From Centropus unirufus (taxonomy: Eukaryota; Chordata; Aves; Cuculiformes; Centropidae), in assembly GCA_013397695.1 (NCBI GenBank), contig VYZI01000146.1, positions 888,209-952,208 on the forward strand: a stretch of DNA of 64,000 bases, written 5' to 3'. This document shows, in pieces, positions 37,411 to 52,202 of the stretch (the stretch's first letter is position 1; every line of letters begins with the position of its first letter). Under the pieces are notes generated by a model. That model was not told the origin of the DNA and did not search any database. It saw nothing but the letters and a program-made list of their open reading frames with translations. A program made the translations under genes and the position numbers.

Positions 37411-40400
37411 GCAGTTATTTCCTCAAAGATGCCCATATGATTGGAAAATTCACAAGGGGACTTTGTCAGAGCTGGGATTAAAGGGTGAAGACTGAACAGG
37501 GATTTTTTAGGGTGAATAACCTTCCCTCAGATGCAGAATTTTTCAGTTTCAACCTACTTGTAAATCTGGTTTTGAATGTCATCAAACTGTTTAGGCAAAT
37601 ATACTTGAAGAAAAGCAAAAAAGAAGCAAATATATCATAAATGTTGGTATTGCCTGACTCCCCACCATTTTTTTACCCAGCTCCATCCTCTCCCCTCCCT
37701 AATTTCCTTCTACGTGTCCAGGTTTGCCAGACCAGGAAGGCAGACGTAATAGTTTGGAGAAAGAGGAGGGAGAATGAAGCATGTCCCTGGGACAGAGCCA
37801 CCTAGTTTTGAGCCCTGCTCCATGGATTATTCAAGTAGTTCTCACAAATCAGAATAACTGCAATGGGAGAGGCTGAGGGAAAAGATATTTGTGGTATCAG
37901 CTATAGCAGTAGTCACTGAATGCAGGAGTTAGGTGCTAGGCTTTCTTCAAATTTCCCTGTGCAGTGAGGAGAGGCGAATAGAAAACAAGTATTCCACATT
38001 ACATGAAGTAAACAGCTGCCACCTTCCCCAGCAGCAAGGTTGAAAAGCAAGGACAGAACATAGCTTATAGCAGCATCTCCTTCCTTGTTTTGCAGTCTGC
38101 ATATAAGTTTCAATCACAAATTCTCCCAATTTGTTTTCCAAGTGAGCAAAACTTTTATAACCTTAGACAATTGATCTTGATCTTCTGAGGTTGGGGGCGA
38201 GGGGGTCAGATCATGGTGGGGGGGGAATCCCGAAAATGGCAAGGCCATCTGCTAATCATGCTTTCTTCCTGAAAAGTCACCTTCTTCCTCTGAGGCTTTG
38301 TGGTTACTTCTTCCTGACAGTAGATGAAGTGTGTTTTGCATACTCTTGAGCAATAAAGGTGTTACCTCAATTCCTTTTCTCTTAATATTATTGCACTTAG
38401 TGGGTACCTGCTTCTTAAGTTTTTTCCAAATTTTAACACTCCAATATAGAAAAAGAACAAAATATAAGCAGTCCTGATTTGAGCTAAAACTTGGAAAAAA
38501 ATGAACAAAATGGTCTCTGTAATCATACAGGTCCTTTTGCTAGCCCTGCTTTAGATGAGGCAGAGGTAACTTGCAACAATATCTGATTACTACAGGAAAT
38601 ACAGGCCTTTTTATTTAATGATCTGCAGCTGGAGATATATTCCAGCTTCTGTCTGTCACTTGCAATTAGTGTAGGACACTGAAGTAGGCTGGAAATGGAG
38701 TTAAAGAACGACAGGATCATGGTGAGCCAGGCTGCGGGGAAGGACATCTGGGGTAAAGGAAGTATTGGGAGCTGCTGTCACCCACCATGGTTGCTGTGAA
38801 TGTGTCAGGATTGCTCTGGGACAGCTTCCTAGGCAGGCTGGGTTGGAATTATATTGAACTGTGGCACCAAACCAGCCTTTTACTCCAACTCCTGGAAACG
38901 AAATGTGGCTTTAAGTGGGTACCCTTCTTCATGTGCTGCACCTTTGATTAACTCTCTGGCCTCAGGACCCAAGAAGGCTATTTTCAAGGGTTCGGTTTTA
39001 TTTCTTAAACCAGGACTTGTAAACTTAAGTTTGATATTCCATTCATGTCATTCTCTCTCATTCTGGTTTCTGAACCAGCCTATTTATACTGTTTACACTG
39101 TGAATTTACACTCCCACCTAGTTTTCTATTCGCAAGATTAGACTTCACAACCCACCTCCCTGGGAACTAGAAGTTAATTTTGGTCCAGGAATTCCAGTAG
39201 GAGCTATGCTGTTTCCTGACACTCTTAGTACTCAATAAGGTCTGCATACTTAAAGATATTTATATACTTTGAAAAGTCTGCATCTTCTACCTTGGTACAC
39301 TGACATGTGCAGGCCACTTTCCAGCACCCGTGCATTACTCAAGGGAAGTGTGCTAGAGGATATTTATTTCCAGGAACTTGCTGGATTGGAACAGAAACTG
39401 GAAATCTGTGGCACTGCAAAAAAACCTCCCTGTACCAGTCATTATTGGAAGAAAGATTTTACCCACTGTGTCATACTCAGGTTAGATATATTTTTGGTGC
39501 TTTTGGCTTAGCTGTATTTTTTACGTCTGTCCAGAACTCGTACCACAAGGACCTGATGCCAGAGGCCAGTGGAACAGAGGCCAGAGGAATTAAAAAAGAT
39601 ACTCCACAGAAAATGTTCATTTAGTTTGATTCTTACAGATTTTTGCCAACTTCTGTGTCTCTTCAGACCTTGGAGATGTTGAGCAGGAATCAGCAGAAAG
39701 GGCTTTTTTGCTGAGCAGCAAAAGCAGCTGAAAAGAACTGGGAAATTTTGAAACTTTAACAATGTTATTGCTCTTACCTTGCGCTCTATGTTAATGCTTC
39801 ATTTTCCTCTTTTGTTATTCTTTTTGCTTACACACAAAATTAATCTCTATTCATAAATTTCCGCTTTGTGTCAGAGCCAGACACCTTTTTAAGGATGAGT
39901 CCTGAGACTACTTAATGTGAGTGAATTAAAAACTGGAGGCTAGAGGCAGAGCTCTTGAGAAATTCTTGAGACCCCGTAGACAAACACACATATTCTTAAA
40001 GGATTTGAAGGTAGTATTGAAATACTAGCTCATTCTATACATCTTTCTGACGCCTGTGAAGGGCTGTACTAGAGGTGAAATCTTTACATGAAGTTTTTTT
40101 TTCCAGTAAGTAAAGAAACCGTATCTCAATGTGTCTTGTATAACATAATTTTTTTACCCAGAAGGGCTGAAAAAATAACTCTACAAATTTACGAAAGGGA
40201 AATGATAAATCTGGGTTCAGCTCTGAGCCTCTTAAATATTTTTCTTTCCAGTGTCTTCACTCTAAAATGTTTTTCTAAGGAATTTTTTGCTAGAAGTAAA
40301 ATATTTATCTATTTCTGATTTGTAACAAGCTGTATCCTATATTTTAATAGGTACATATACTCTCTTTTATGGTTTCCCATAACTTTTTGTCAATTCTATA

Positions 40401-43400
40401 GCAACACACTTCATCATATTCTATTCCATGGGTGGTGGCTGATTTGGTATTCTGACTAATCATTGTTGTAAATGGAATACATTGTTATTAATTTAAAAAT
40501 TAATTCTGTCTGTTAAAGCATTGATCCTTAAGTGTTTTTAGAGTGATTTAAAAAAAATTGTATAGTATTGATTTTCTGAGTTCTCGATAAAACCTTTAAA
40601 AATGTTTTTCTAAGTAAACAGGGCTTCAATACTGTAAGTTATTTAACAAAATGTTGAGCTACCATGCTGCAGTCATGATCATGGACTGGCTACTATAATC
40701 AGCAACCCCCGATCTAACCCACTGTCAGGGAGCCATAGAAGCTTGTGTAGTTAGATCACCTCTTGGTTACAAGCAGCCTTGGAAAGGGTGAAAAATAAAA
40801 CAGTAGTAGGCTATTTAAGACCCATTCCTGTCTTTGTATTGAGTTGCGGCTTTAATGCTTAAGTTTGTGCCATAAGAAGCTAACCCTTCTCTATGAGGCC
40901 TTTTAAGACCTCATAAGCATTAAGATTCATAAGCTGCTCCCTATGCTCCGTTGCCTTTTGGCTGCCTTTCCCTTTTCACATGATGGTCCCCTTCACACAA
41001 ACTGTCTCACTAAGTTAATCACAAGGGGATTTTTTCCTGTAAGGCAAAGCTTGCCTTAGCTTAGGAGAGTACACAGAGAACTGTATGACTATCGAAGTGA
41101 GCATACTGATGATGGCAAGAACTCTGTACTAGGCTTCTCTCTCCCCAGTCGACGAGCAGGTTTCTAAACATTAATAAAAGCAGAAAGTTAACAAAAATAT
41201 GCAAGATGAAAAAGACATCTACAATCCCCCTGCTGTTACATACCTGCAGAAATACTGTCTTCCTTCTTCCTTCTTCCATCCTATAGAATAACTGTCAAGG
41301 CAGCTAGACTCAAGTCCTTCTGACCTCTGTCTGGTTTCTAGTGACAGGATTCTGTAGAGTGCAGAGAATGCAAGACAACTGCCATAAGCAAATCTGACAG
41401 AGCAATGCTAAGAGCAGGATATGAAAAAGCTCTTAGTAAACTGTTAGACTTGCTGAGCTGACACTGATGTAGCACAAGAGAGAAAAGAAAATGTGTTACT
41501 GAATTTATGGTTTTGTGGGATTTGGGCTGTGTTTTTAAAGATGTACTAGTTTGCATTGATTGACAGCTGAATTCCTTTCTGAAATGCATGTGGCAGGCAC
41601 ATGAAGGCAAAATTATTAACAGCAATTTGCATTTATGTTGTGAATATGAATCTACTTAATAAAAATTAATTCAGTTGCATGTCTCAAGGTGTCAGGACTG
41701 GACATTTTACAAACAGGCCCACTGCACCATTCAAGTGGATGAGAGATGCTTTCCATCTTGTAGTCTAGTAACTGCTTTGCTAGGCTATCCCTGAGGCAGC
41801 TCCTAGACTAAGAGTAGAGATGCAGCATCATACAACTCTTGATTAACCGCAAGTTGTGGGCACTTAAAATCTTCCTGTTATTAAAGAAATTCAAAACCTT
41901 CAGTAAAACAAGTTGACTTTAGTTTTTGCAATGCTTGATGCATGATACGTTGTGTTCTTTTTGCTTTTTGTGTCCTCCTGAAGTTCAAATAAAGCAAGTT
42001 CCCTCATACAGTACTCATCAAGACAGTGAATTATAGCTCCTTGTAGAAGTTATAAGATAAGGTGTTCATCTCCTCCTCTCTATGGACATTTGAAGTCAGC
42101 CATGAAGTATGACATCCATGTCAAAAAACCTGGCAGGTTTCTAGTGGAGCGAAGAGGTATGTGGAATTACAGTTTTGATGGCAGATAGGGGGTCTCTAGC
42201 CTCAAGTGTGTTTTGCTTGAAGCACTTGGAAGGTGAGACACAGGAGGTGGCTCGCCTTTGAGCAAGCATTATTGCCTTGGAGGAAAACAACTCAGCTGTT
42301 TGAAAGTGTGGGGCCTTCTCTCATCTGTATCGGTGAGCCACACACAAAGAGGAATAACCTACCATGGAGGATCATGTTATCCTGAAGTGTCTAAATTCCT
42401 TTGTTCTACATTTGCATAGCAGATGAGTGTCCTGGCCTACCAATGATGTTCCTGGATGCTAAGTAAAAAGAAAAAGTAAAAAAATAATACGGCTCTTACT
42501 GTCAGAGTTGGGTGGGTCATTTTTTTTTATTCTAAATGCACAGTTTATTCTCTTTAAGATTTGTCATCAGTTCAAGCAATTTAAGCAAGTTGTTCTAGAA
42601 GGTTGTCCCTGAAATCTGGAATGCTCCATGGTATTTTTCTTTGCAATTCTGTTCCACAAGAGCATCTACATGCCCCAAAGTAATGTGAGTGCAGGTGCTG
42701 AAAGAATATACATTAAAAGCATTTATACTTTAACTAATGTTTACTTTACAGAATTATGTAGGTGGCCCAGTTTTATTTGTCCGTTATCGAAGGGCATTTT
42801 TTCTGCTTTACATATTCTAAAGCACTCCCTAATTTTGCATCACATGCTTTTGAGAAGTCGTTCAATTTTGCCGTATAGTCAGGAGAAATTAAATATCTTT
42901 TCAGTATGAAAGATAATTTTTCTGGAATTTCTGAATTTTCTGCTAAGAAACTGAATGCATTGTAACAGAATTCTCTATGAAAATGAGTCAAAAGTCATAT
43001 TCAAGATCATGGAACTTGTGCTCTGAACTTCTGAAATACCACTTACCCTCTGAAGTGCACAGCTGGTGTTGATTCCCTTTTCATCCCTTTTTGGCTTTGC
43101 TTGTTATGGCAATATATCAATTGACAGAATGATAAACTAAAAGCCAGCAGCCCCGTTTAAACCTGCATCCTTGTTTTAGCAATAAACCATGATACTAAAA
43201 GTTATTTATCTAGATCTTTGAACTAGGATCTCTTTTTTTCCTAAGCCTCTGATGTTCTATGTGGTCAGAGCTGAGCTCTTCTCTCAGAAAAGACATTTCA
43301 TGTTCTGTTCCAGCCATTAAAGAGACTCACTAGTGAGTAATTCTTCATTTTATTGAAAAAAACCCTTACCTGTTGTTGCCAGGATCATTTTCTGTTATCT

Positions 43401-46049
43401 ATCACTTCAATTCTGGCTAATAGTACACATTGTGCAAATAGCCATTTTGTAGTCAACTGAAACCCTGAACTAGCTGCTAGCTGAGTTAAAATACTCCAGC
43501 TTTTGTTTTGGTTCTCCTGAATTTCCTTTTCTTACAAGAAAGTTCCAAGTTTTCACCTTTATATCAGTTGTTTGTTTGTTTCTTTGTTTTTTGTTACTGC
43601 AAATTAAAATATCCAGGATAGCGTCCCTGTCTGCTATGTGACAACACCTGATAGTGCTCGCTTTTCAAATATAAAATTAATACCCTGTACAGTTATCTGT
43701 GTCTGTAAACATACATACACGTATGCATGCAGTACTACACAGTGCAATGGTGGAATGAAAAGATAAAAAGGGAATAGAATGCTGAAGTATTCTTAAAACA
43801 TCAGAGAAATAGCCTTTGTGGTAAACACTTGCAAAGAGGGTGCAGAAAGGTCCGTTCGCTGGTGCCACTTAAGTCCTGTCCGGATAGAGAGCAAAAGGAG
43901 AGACATTTTGTACATTCCCAGCTTGCTGATAAAAAGCGCTTGGAAAACACTTTCTCTTTATAGATAAAATGGTCCAAAATTATGGATGATCTAATGCTCT
44001 GGAAGCAAATAGTTATAGCAGCACTGGTTCTTGGGGCTCTGTAGAAGAGAAAAGGCTTCTGCAGGACAGAGTTTGAACCTGTTTCTTTAACGCAAAGGTG
44101 GGGAAAGGGGATGCTTTCAGCTGCATGGGTTGGTTGATGAACACTAACACATTCCGGTCTTACTGGTTACCATTAATAGTGTCATGGAGCTTGTAGTGCT
44201 TTCTGCTCTGAGTGTGCTTCAATCCTAAAACTCTAAGCTTCCTCCCCTTCTCCAAGAAGGGCGGGAGAAGATGGGTAGTTAGACTTTTTTAGAAAAAGAG
44301 AGGGGAAGAGCTGGGAGAGCCTGGAGACAAGGCATCCTGCACAGTGCTATGGAATCTGGATGGCTGCTAAGGCCAGAACAGTCCTCCAACATGTAAAATA
44401 AGAGAGCCAAATATTTATCAATATTTGCTTTACAAGATTAATTATATTTTTTGATATAATGTAAATGATGGTTTTAGTTGCATAATAGGCAGCGTACTTC
44501 TAATGAGTATGGACCAGCTCCTTACCTAATAGAAATTGGCATAGTCAAATTTGAGTGTGTCACTGGATCTGCAGTCTTATTTCTTCTGTGGACCTTCTAA
44601 TAAACAATGAACTGCTGTTTTATTTTATTCAAGGAAACTGTCCCTCAGCATTTAAAAACACAAAAATCTGAAGGCCCACAACTTTCATTCACATTCAGTT
44701 TATAAATATGTGGATCCATACTTTCTTTTTTTAAAAAAAAATTGGAGCGAATAAACAGACTAAAGTGACATAAACTGATTCAGAAGTGCTACAATGAGTG
44801 GAATGATCTCTAGTGGTTATCTGAAACAGACAACCCAGCCTCAAAGATCACCCGTCAGTTGGCAGATACAGATGAAGACAATACTGTGCAGAGGTCTAAA
44901 CTTACTATTGGAGTGCCAATGTCTTAGCAGAATGAAACCATAGATCTGTAGCTAACTGGAGTATTGATGCTTGGGAAGACTCATAGTGAAAGTTTTTAAG
45001 CAAAGGAGTATGCTTGTTCCACAACACATCTCTGCTTTACTGACCCACTTTGTTGGCCAGCAAACCTTCAGAAATCAAATCTTGTAAGATCTTGCAATAT
45101 TTTTGTGAACTGGTTTTATTTTTTGCACTTCTATGTTTGTTAGTTCCACACAGTTTTAGCAGCAGATATTTACTCTTTTCCTTCATTCTATCTTTTTATT
45201 GTGCAATCTGACATAGCTATTTATTTATTTTTTTATGAAGAATTGTCAATCAAAATCTTCTTTCTGTTCAAGACCAACTAGTGGTATGGAATCACATTAT
45301 TAAATTTAGTATTGCAGTAAATTGTAATATTTTGGACAGGATAAGTGAAAGAAGAAAAGTTTTCAACATATTTGTTGTTCTACTGTATGTCTGAGTCCAT
45401 AAAAAAGTATGTTTCCCTGTTGAATTTAATAGAAACAGGATCCTGCTCCATTTTCATCATATATCCAATACTTGAATCACCCACACTTTGTTCTATTTTG
45501 TTATTATATTGACAAACAGCTCCACAGACAATATATGTTTCTTTGTCTCTCAGTTGCTATGTGCCTCAATTTTTCAACAGATTTCACTAAAATCAGAAAC
45601 ACAACGGAGTTTACATTGACATGTGGCACGAGGGAGAATATCAGTGCACTTTACACAGTTGTGCTGGCAAGAGAAGAAATAGCTGAACAGGAACCCAAGA
45701 TTGTAAATTCTAGAGGTGTGGGAGAGAGGCTACAAGGAGAAACTATCTCAGCTTAGGAAACAGTTTTAAGGAGCCTACCACATGTGTATATGTAAAACCT
45801 ATGAAACATAAGTCAGTGCACCAGCTGAGGTGCTTTCTTTTTCCCTCCCAGCTTTCTGAAGTACAGAATAATAGTTGAATACACCAAGACCACAACCACT
45901 CAGTTATGTCACGCAATTAACAAAGTGTGTTTAGGAATGAAGAAATATACTGATAACTCAGTGACCTGTCATGGTAAAAAACCCCAACAAACCTCTAAGA
46001 ATATTATTAGATCTGTCACATGTATTTGATTTGCCTACATTCCTTCAAG
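37411..46049 (+). other. PDE1C: PDE1C intron, unique sequence
   Basis: About 8.6 kb between two CR1 copies. It includes a G-rich stretch at 38193-38225 and AT-rich sequence elsewhere. No exon, tRNA or further mobile element was recognised on either strand. Open frames of up to about 105 codons (such as 39307-39624 +) have no recognisable domain. Confidence 0.68.
38193..38225 (+). other. G-rich stretch, possible G-quadruplex
   Basis: G-runs of 5 (38193-38197), 5 (38201-38205) and 8 (38218-38225) with a GG between them. The last run could supply two tracts. One loop is long (12 bases), so folding is plausible but not strong. Confidence 0.4.
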
Positions 46050-47082
46050 GCGCCTTGACCAGGCAGTGCACAGTCAAATCTCAAAGTCTGCAGATGACAC
46101 TAGTAGTCAAACATCAGACCAAATGCAGTGTGCTTCAAAAGCACCTCAATAAACTGAGGGAATAGGCAAAAAAGGTAGCAGGTGAGCTTAAGTGCAAGCA
46201 ACCATAAGGTTGTACATACAGGGTTAAGTAGTCTAAGACAAGTTTGTATAGCATTGAGCATGAAACTGATAATTACAGCTCAGGAGAGGAATCTTGGTGT
46301 CATTGTTGACAGGTGTCTGCAGTCATTAACTTGAAGTGCAGAGGCAGCCAAAAAGCTGGGAAAATATTGGGCATCATCAGGAGGGATACTGGGGACAAGA
46401 CCAGAGAGCATAATTTTGCCACTGTTTAAAAGTTTGGCACACCCACATCTTGAGCTTTTTGTGCAGTTCTGGTTGCTGTATCTCAAGAAAGATGTGGTGG
46501 AGTTACATATATTTGTGTGTATTTATATATGCTACAAAAATTATCTAAGAGCTGGAGAGTCCACTCTACAAGGGCACATTATTACGCCAGGACTCTTTTA
46601 AGTTTGGAGCTGAAAGCTATGAGGAAATATGAGTGAAGATGTATGATATCATTAAGAGGATGATGTGAGTGCAGAGCAGATATTCACCAAATTCAGAATG
46701 AGGGAATGAGAAGAATGAGAGAGAATGAGGGAGCTCTCACTGAAACTAGCAGGAGATAAGTTTAATAACATAAAGTATTTTTGACCATCGTCAGTAATAA
46801 ACTTCTCAAATGAATTTCTACAGGAGATTGTGGAGAAAGGTAATATGAGCAGGTACAAAAGGGGTTAGACAAAATCTTGCACAGTATTCAGGAAAAAGGC
46901 AGAGCTGTAGGCTCCACAACCCTAAGACAAAACTGTAGATTCTGAGGAATTACAAGAGAGCAGTCTGTAGTAAGTATCTAGATTCATGTGCTGTCTCTAA
47001 ACACCATCTATTATTTCTGCTGGTAGGCTGTTTTATGTGAGATGGACCATTAATCTGACCTACAATGGCAATTATTATGTTC
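46050..47082 (+). mobile_element. CR1 LINE, old and heavily decayed copy
   Basis: Near 46078-46105 one frame reads ISKSADDTS, a remnant of the CR1 FADDTK catalytic box. At about 46278-46350 ERNLGVIVDR and SAEAAKKLGK follow in order. At 46416-46490 IMPLFKSLAHPHLE and LYLKKDVV match the conserved region after it. The 3' end, gatggaccattaatctgacc near 47041 and attattatgttc at 47071-47082, resembles the CR1 subfamilies ending in ...ATTCTTATGTTC rather than ATTCTRTG. Many stops and shifts show that it is older than the other two copies. The left boundary is approximate. Confidence 0.85.
46694..46732 (+). repeat. GAATGAG-like short tandem repeat
   Basis: Several imperfect GAATGAG and GAGAATGAG units lie in a row inside the decayed CR1 copy. 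This is local slippage expansion. Confidence 0.65.
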
Positions 47083-50000
47083 AACATTTCTCCCATTTCT
47101 TCAAAGAAACTCAATATTTTCATTTGCTAAGCAGATGAAAAAAAATCTTCTAAACACCTAGTTTTCTGTAAATTAGTATCCTCTAAAACTAAGAAAATCT
47201 TGAAAAATATAAATGAAGGTAGATTTAGAAGCCTTGTCTTGTTTTGCTTTGTAAGAGTGAATGCCTCGGGGCACATTTAGTACAGGCCTCCCAAAGCTCT
47301 GTGACTCACCCAGGGTGCTGCCCACACAAATTACATTGGACTGAAATGCTGCCGACCCTCTGACAAGTTATAAAGTATCCCGAGTTTCACATGGTGAGTG
47401 GATGCTCTGACTGCTAATGTGTTGGATGAAAGGCAGAGAGACCAGGATGCTGATACTGCTACCCCAATTAAAACCCATTTTACCATACAAAAGCACTTGA
47501 TGAACACAGTCCAGTTGTGTGTCCAGAATCAGGATAATTGCAACTGAATTTTTTAGCCCAGATATCGTTATATCATTTAGTCAAAACCTTTAACTTATCT
47601 CTAAGTGGAATTCTTAATATGTATGATTTATCTCACTGGAGAAACAGGAAGGAAACAAGACTAGTCTTTCCCCACATTTAACACTGTGAAAAAATTCACA
47701 GGCTTAGAGATCTGGATTCAGTTAATCTTTGGTTATTTTTTGCTCCCTCTCAAGGGAGGCAGCTGCGTAGCTGAAGGAAAATTCAGCCCACCTCAAGATC
47801 TTCCACTGCTGACTATCCAGGCAGCATAGGATGATTAAGTCCTAATTTTGGCACTGCAGTGCCTGAAGTCAGTTGGTATTAATTCAGGTTCTTCCCCTTT
47901 TCCCATATTTTTTTTTGTTAGAAAAAGTTGTTGGGCTTCTTCACTGGAAGCACTTGAATTGCAGTGATTCTTTGGATGCAATTGTTGGATAAAACAATTA
48001 AAGGGATCATTTAAGATGAGTCTGGATTCAGGCTTTTTCTTTGTTGAATGGTTGGAGTAGGGAACTATGATCTCTAGCATTTATTTTTTTGCCAAAAAGC
48101 CTCTACTTTACGATTCCTGTTGATTTGTTGGTGTGACAATCTGTCATGCACTGGTAGCTGCAATGTCCTGGGGGTAGACATTCTCCCTTCAATGCATACG
48201 TACAACCCTACTTCACAATAACACATTTTAGAGAGATATAAAATTTGTTTTCATTCTTCTTCTATATATTTGAGTCTTGATGCACACTGTTACTTACATT
48301 GTACGTATAAATGGATTCATAGTTGAAATGCTGGATTGAAGGCACTATGATTATCTGGGTTCCCCTTAAATGCAACAATATTCAGAAGAAAGGTCACACA
48401 GATATGTTATTTCCTACTAGCAAATTTTTCCTGAGCTTATGCCTGTTGCTTGCTTGCAAAGCACAGTAACATATGGGTGTAACAGGTGACAATGGTGGAA
48501 TGAATAAATGTGAAGTAGGGAAATACAGTTTTTGATGTTGCTGGGAGCCAGCAGATGGTGCTGACCAGACTGATGCTGAGTGATACTTACAACACTTCTA
48601 AAATGAAATTATAGAAGACGTGTTCTTTATCTTTTTTAATGTTTGCATATTATTGTGCATACTTCCAGTAAAACTTATTCTTCCTGAGTGCCATTTGCCT
48701 AAGAAGAACTGTTTTTATCTACAGATCACATCTCCATCTACCTTTACTGCTCTGCATCCAAATACAGCATGATGTCAAAATCATCATATAGATTATTACT
48801 CTAACAGTTTAAATTAATGTAAGTGATATTGAACAGTGGGAATACATGTTCCAGAAGATAGCCTGTGATCTGCAAAAAAAATTTGCCACCCTAAAGACAA
48901 GAAATCCACATACCTCTGACCAGAAGCCTGCAATGTTCCTATTTACTATTCCTGTGCACTCTAGGTCTTTTAATCTTTTCATGCTGGAACATCCCAGCTC
49001 TTTTCTCTGTAATATCATGATCCAGTTGTTCTCACTCTGGGCTGCACAGGCTGTACACAGCAGCATCCATTTTTTTAAAAAAATTACTCCATTTTATGCA
49101 ATTCAAGGTCAAGTACAAATTTTCCTGCATGTTTTCTGTTTCTCTCTGCTTGAGGGACTCGTTGGTTCTGGGCGATGTATCAATATTACCCTGGGGATTT
49201 GAGCTTGAGGGTTGATGTGATACCAAAACTCTCAAGTGTGAATGCTGACTTTGTGTCCTACTCCCTGGACTATTTGATGTGGCCCTGCACCCACTGCTCT
49301 TGGCATGCATCTGCTTCATCTCTGCCTTTCATCACTTTGCTCATCTGGAAGTAGGAGGAGAAAGGTTGAGGAGAGTTTGGGCTTTGCCTTTCCACCCATC
49401 CCTATTCCCTGTCTCCTCCCCGAGGATGTGCTAGAAGATGTGCTAGAGAGGCTCTTTCTGTAATAGCCTGTGATCTTTCACCTGAGATTGTGGTAGTGGG
49501 CTTGGGGACCAGGCAGGGTATCTTGGTGCTAGCCTACCTTCATGAGCTGCTGTCCCATGGAAGGGCAGCCTTCACGGGCCTCTCTATCCATTTGACAGAA
49601 CAGGTAGGATCATTGCATATAGTATTAAGTTTTCCTCTTAAAAACAAAAGAAAAAAACCCCACCAAAGCAGTCAAGAAACCATGACAAATTAGCAGAGAA
49701 AAAGATGGGGCCTGGTTAGTTTATTTGTTTTCCATTTTGCCTCTACATTTCTCAAGGGTTTTTTTTTCCTGACCATGCTGGTATTGTTCTACATTTGCCT
49801 GAACACCTCAAGGGACTCAGGTTTCTTCACACCTCTGCTCTTTCCTCACACTACACTCCCAGCGCACACTGGTTGGACTACATATTCCCCTGATCCACTG
49901 TGTCAGTGCCTGTCAATGTCAGGGTGGATTTCAGAGTCCTGTTGCCCTGATACTCCAAATGCTTGAAATACTTGAATTAATGAACATAGGTATGCTTAAA

Positions 50001-52181
50001 GATAATGGTAAACGTCATTAGGATCAGGGACTATATCAGAAATAAATATATTGATTAATTCCACAAGGCATAATTTTTCCCTCTTTCAAATCTCACTGTT
50101 GCTTTTTTTCTTTTAATGGCAATGTGTTTTCATGTGGAATTGTAAGCAATGTTTGAGGCTGATAAATTTTGTAACTTTTTTGCTTGAAGCAAAGGTTAGA
50201 AACTCTTTAAAGACAGCTCTGAATTTCACCTCCTGTGCCTGGCTTCTTTGTATTTCCCCTTAGAATTCAATTAACACAGTGAAGTCTCTGCTGTGTGTTT
50301 ACCCATTGAATTTAAGGATGTCTTGATGTTTAAGACCATCTATTAGGCCATGCATTAGCTGTAAAAAATCATGGGATAGGGAACTACTAATATGGGTACT
50401 GGTGTGAATGTTAGCCTTCAGCCTGCTGGGGACTTCAAATGGGTCTTTGTGGATGAAAAATCTTTCATTTTGACTTTATTTCCATAGCTGGCCATATAAG
50501 TTGTCTATGTTTGACATAGGAGTGGAGTAGTTTTTGAAATAAAATAAGGTATCCCCTAAGAACCACACATCTCATGTGACCTTGAGAGCTAGAGACCTGA
50601 TGATTGCTTTAATAGGCAATTGTTTTCATATGCAATTGCTTTCAATAATGTGCTGTTTCAAATGACTAGTTTTTGACCAAATAGCAAAGCAGTAATCATC
50701 TTTAAAACCTTGTGGATGGATGGGACAATATGGAATTTCTGGTAACTAAAGAGGAATGCGTAAAACCCACCTGTTTATGCCTTCATGTTTCATGCAAGAA
50801 AGCAAATGCTGGCTAGCAGCACTTGTGATTTTTCTCTAATGGATCTACCACTATTTGTGATGCATTTCTGATACCTTAAAAGTAAAATTTATATCCTTAG
50901 TGCCATTTTTCTTGCTTTAGTAGATTTGGTGTGTGTCACCTGTCTTGAATTCTAAAGGCATCTAATTAATCAAATTTGTAGCGGGTTTGGCTCTAGCTGA
51001 GTTGAGCTTTCAGTTGGGTGATTTTAATTTCCCATATTAAAGATTCTGTGCACGGTTCACTCTACTGCTGTTTTTCCCTTAGCCTGTTTAAAGTATGTGT
51101 CTATTATAGGTGCTTTGCTGAAGGGCATACAAATATAAGTTTCAATGCCTCATCCCCTCAGATGCAGAAGTCTATGAGTATCCTGACTTGGCTGGCTACC
51201 ACTGGTTAAGTAATTGAGTAGGTGAGTTAGCACATGGACACGGACAATTTCATCAGCCAGAAGACTTTGCAAGGAACAGTGTTTTTTTTCAATATATGGA
51301 GAAGCTCATGTTGTGAGATTGTAGTCGCGTGCTGGAAAGCTGAACACAAAACCCAAATGCTCATGTCAGAAACTGCTTGGTAGACCCAGGGTAGCTGTTG
51401 TCACCATTGAAATCTCTAAAGTTAATTTTGTTTAAATAGGCATTTTTAACATGTTCACACTAGTAGCAAGGAATTCACACGTTCAGGGGATTATACAGCA
51501 GTGTTCCTTGGAGTGGAGTTTGTGGCTGCCTCAGCTCGGGTTTTATTGCGCCCTTTCAAGGTATCACAAGACCGATGGGCAGGTACACATCTGCACTGGT
51601 AGTTTTTCTAGGATTAGTTGGAGCCACACCTTGAAATAGACCAACTCATTCCTTCTTCAGTTAAAGAAAAGAAACTTAGGTTTTAAAGAGTTCCAGTCCA
51701 CATGTCCTAGTGTTTGCTTCTTGAGCTGAGCTTACTGCTAGTTTCTTTTTTTCCTTTCCTTCATTGACTAATCATTATTAATCCCTTGCTATTTGTAATC
51801 TGTATGCATGACTTTTCTGTTGTTTCTGCTTGTTGGTGGGTTATTTTGATTAACCCTCGTTTAAAGCATGAATATGTATTACAGGTGCAATGCAGACACA
51901 CTAGATTTTTATTATATTACCTCATTTTATGTCATATACTTTGGGTACAGATATGATTTTGCCAGTAGTTTGCACACGTCAGTGATTTACGAGTGAAATT
52001 TTTCTGGATGAGAAGTTTATTAGAGATAGGAAGCCTTAGTGTTATTTTAGTACTGTGGGGACTGGATGTTTGTTTTTTTTAAAAAATATAAATCCTATTT
52101 TATTGGTTCAGAATAACAATCATTTAATATTTTTTCTGCGCCTTTTTACGTTCCTGGGGAAAGTGATGTTCTATAATTTAG

Positions 52182-52202
52182 TATATAATATAATATAATA
52201 TA
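52182..52202. repeat. TATAA/TAATA short tandem repeat
   Basis: About four units of a 5-bp AT repeat (tataatataatataa...). Possible length polymorphism. Confidence 0.75.
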
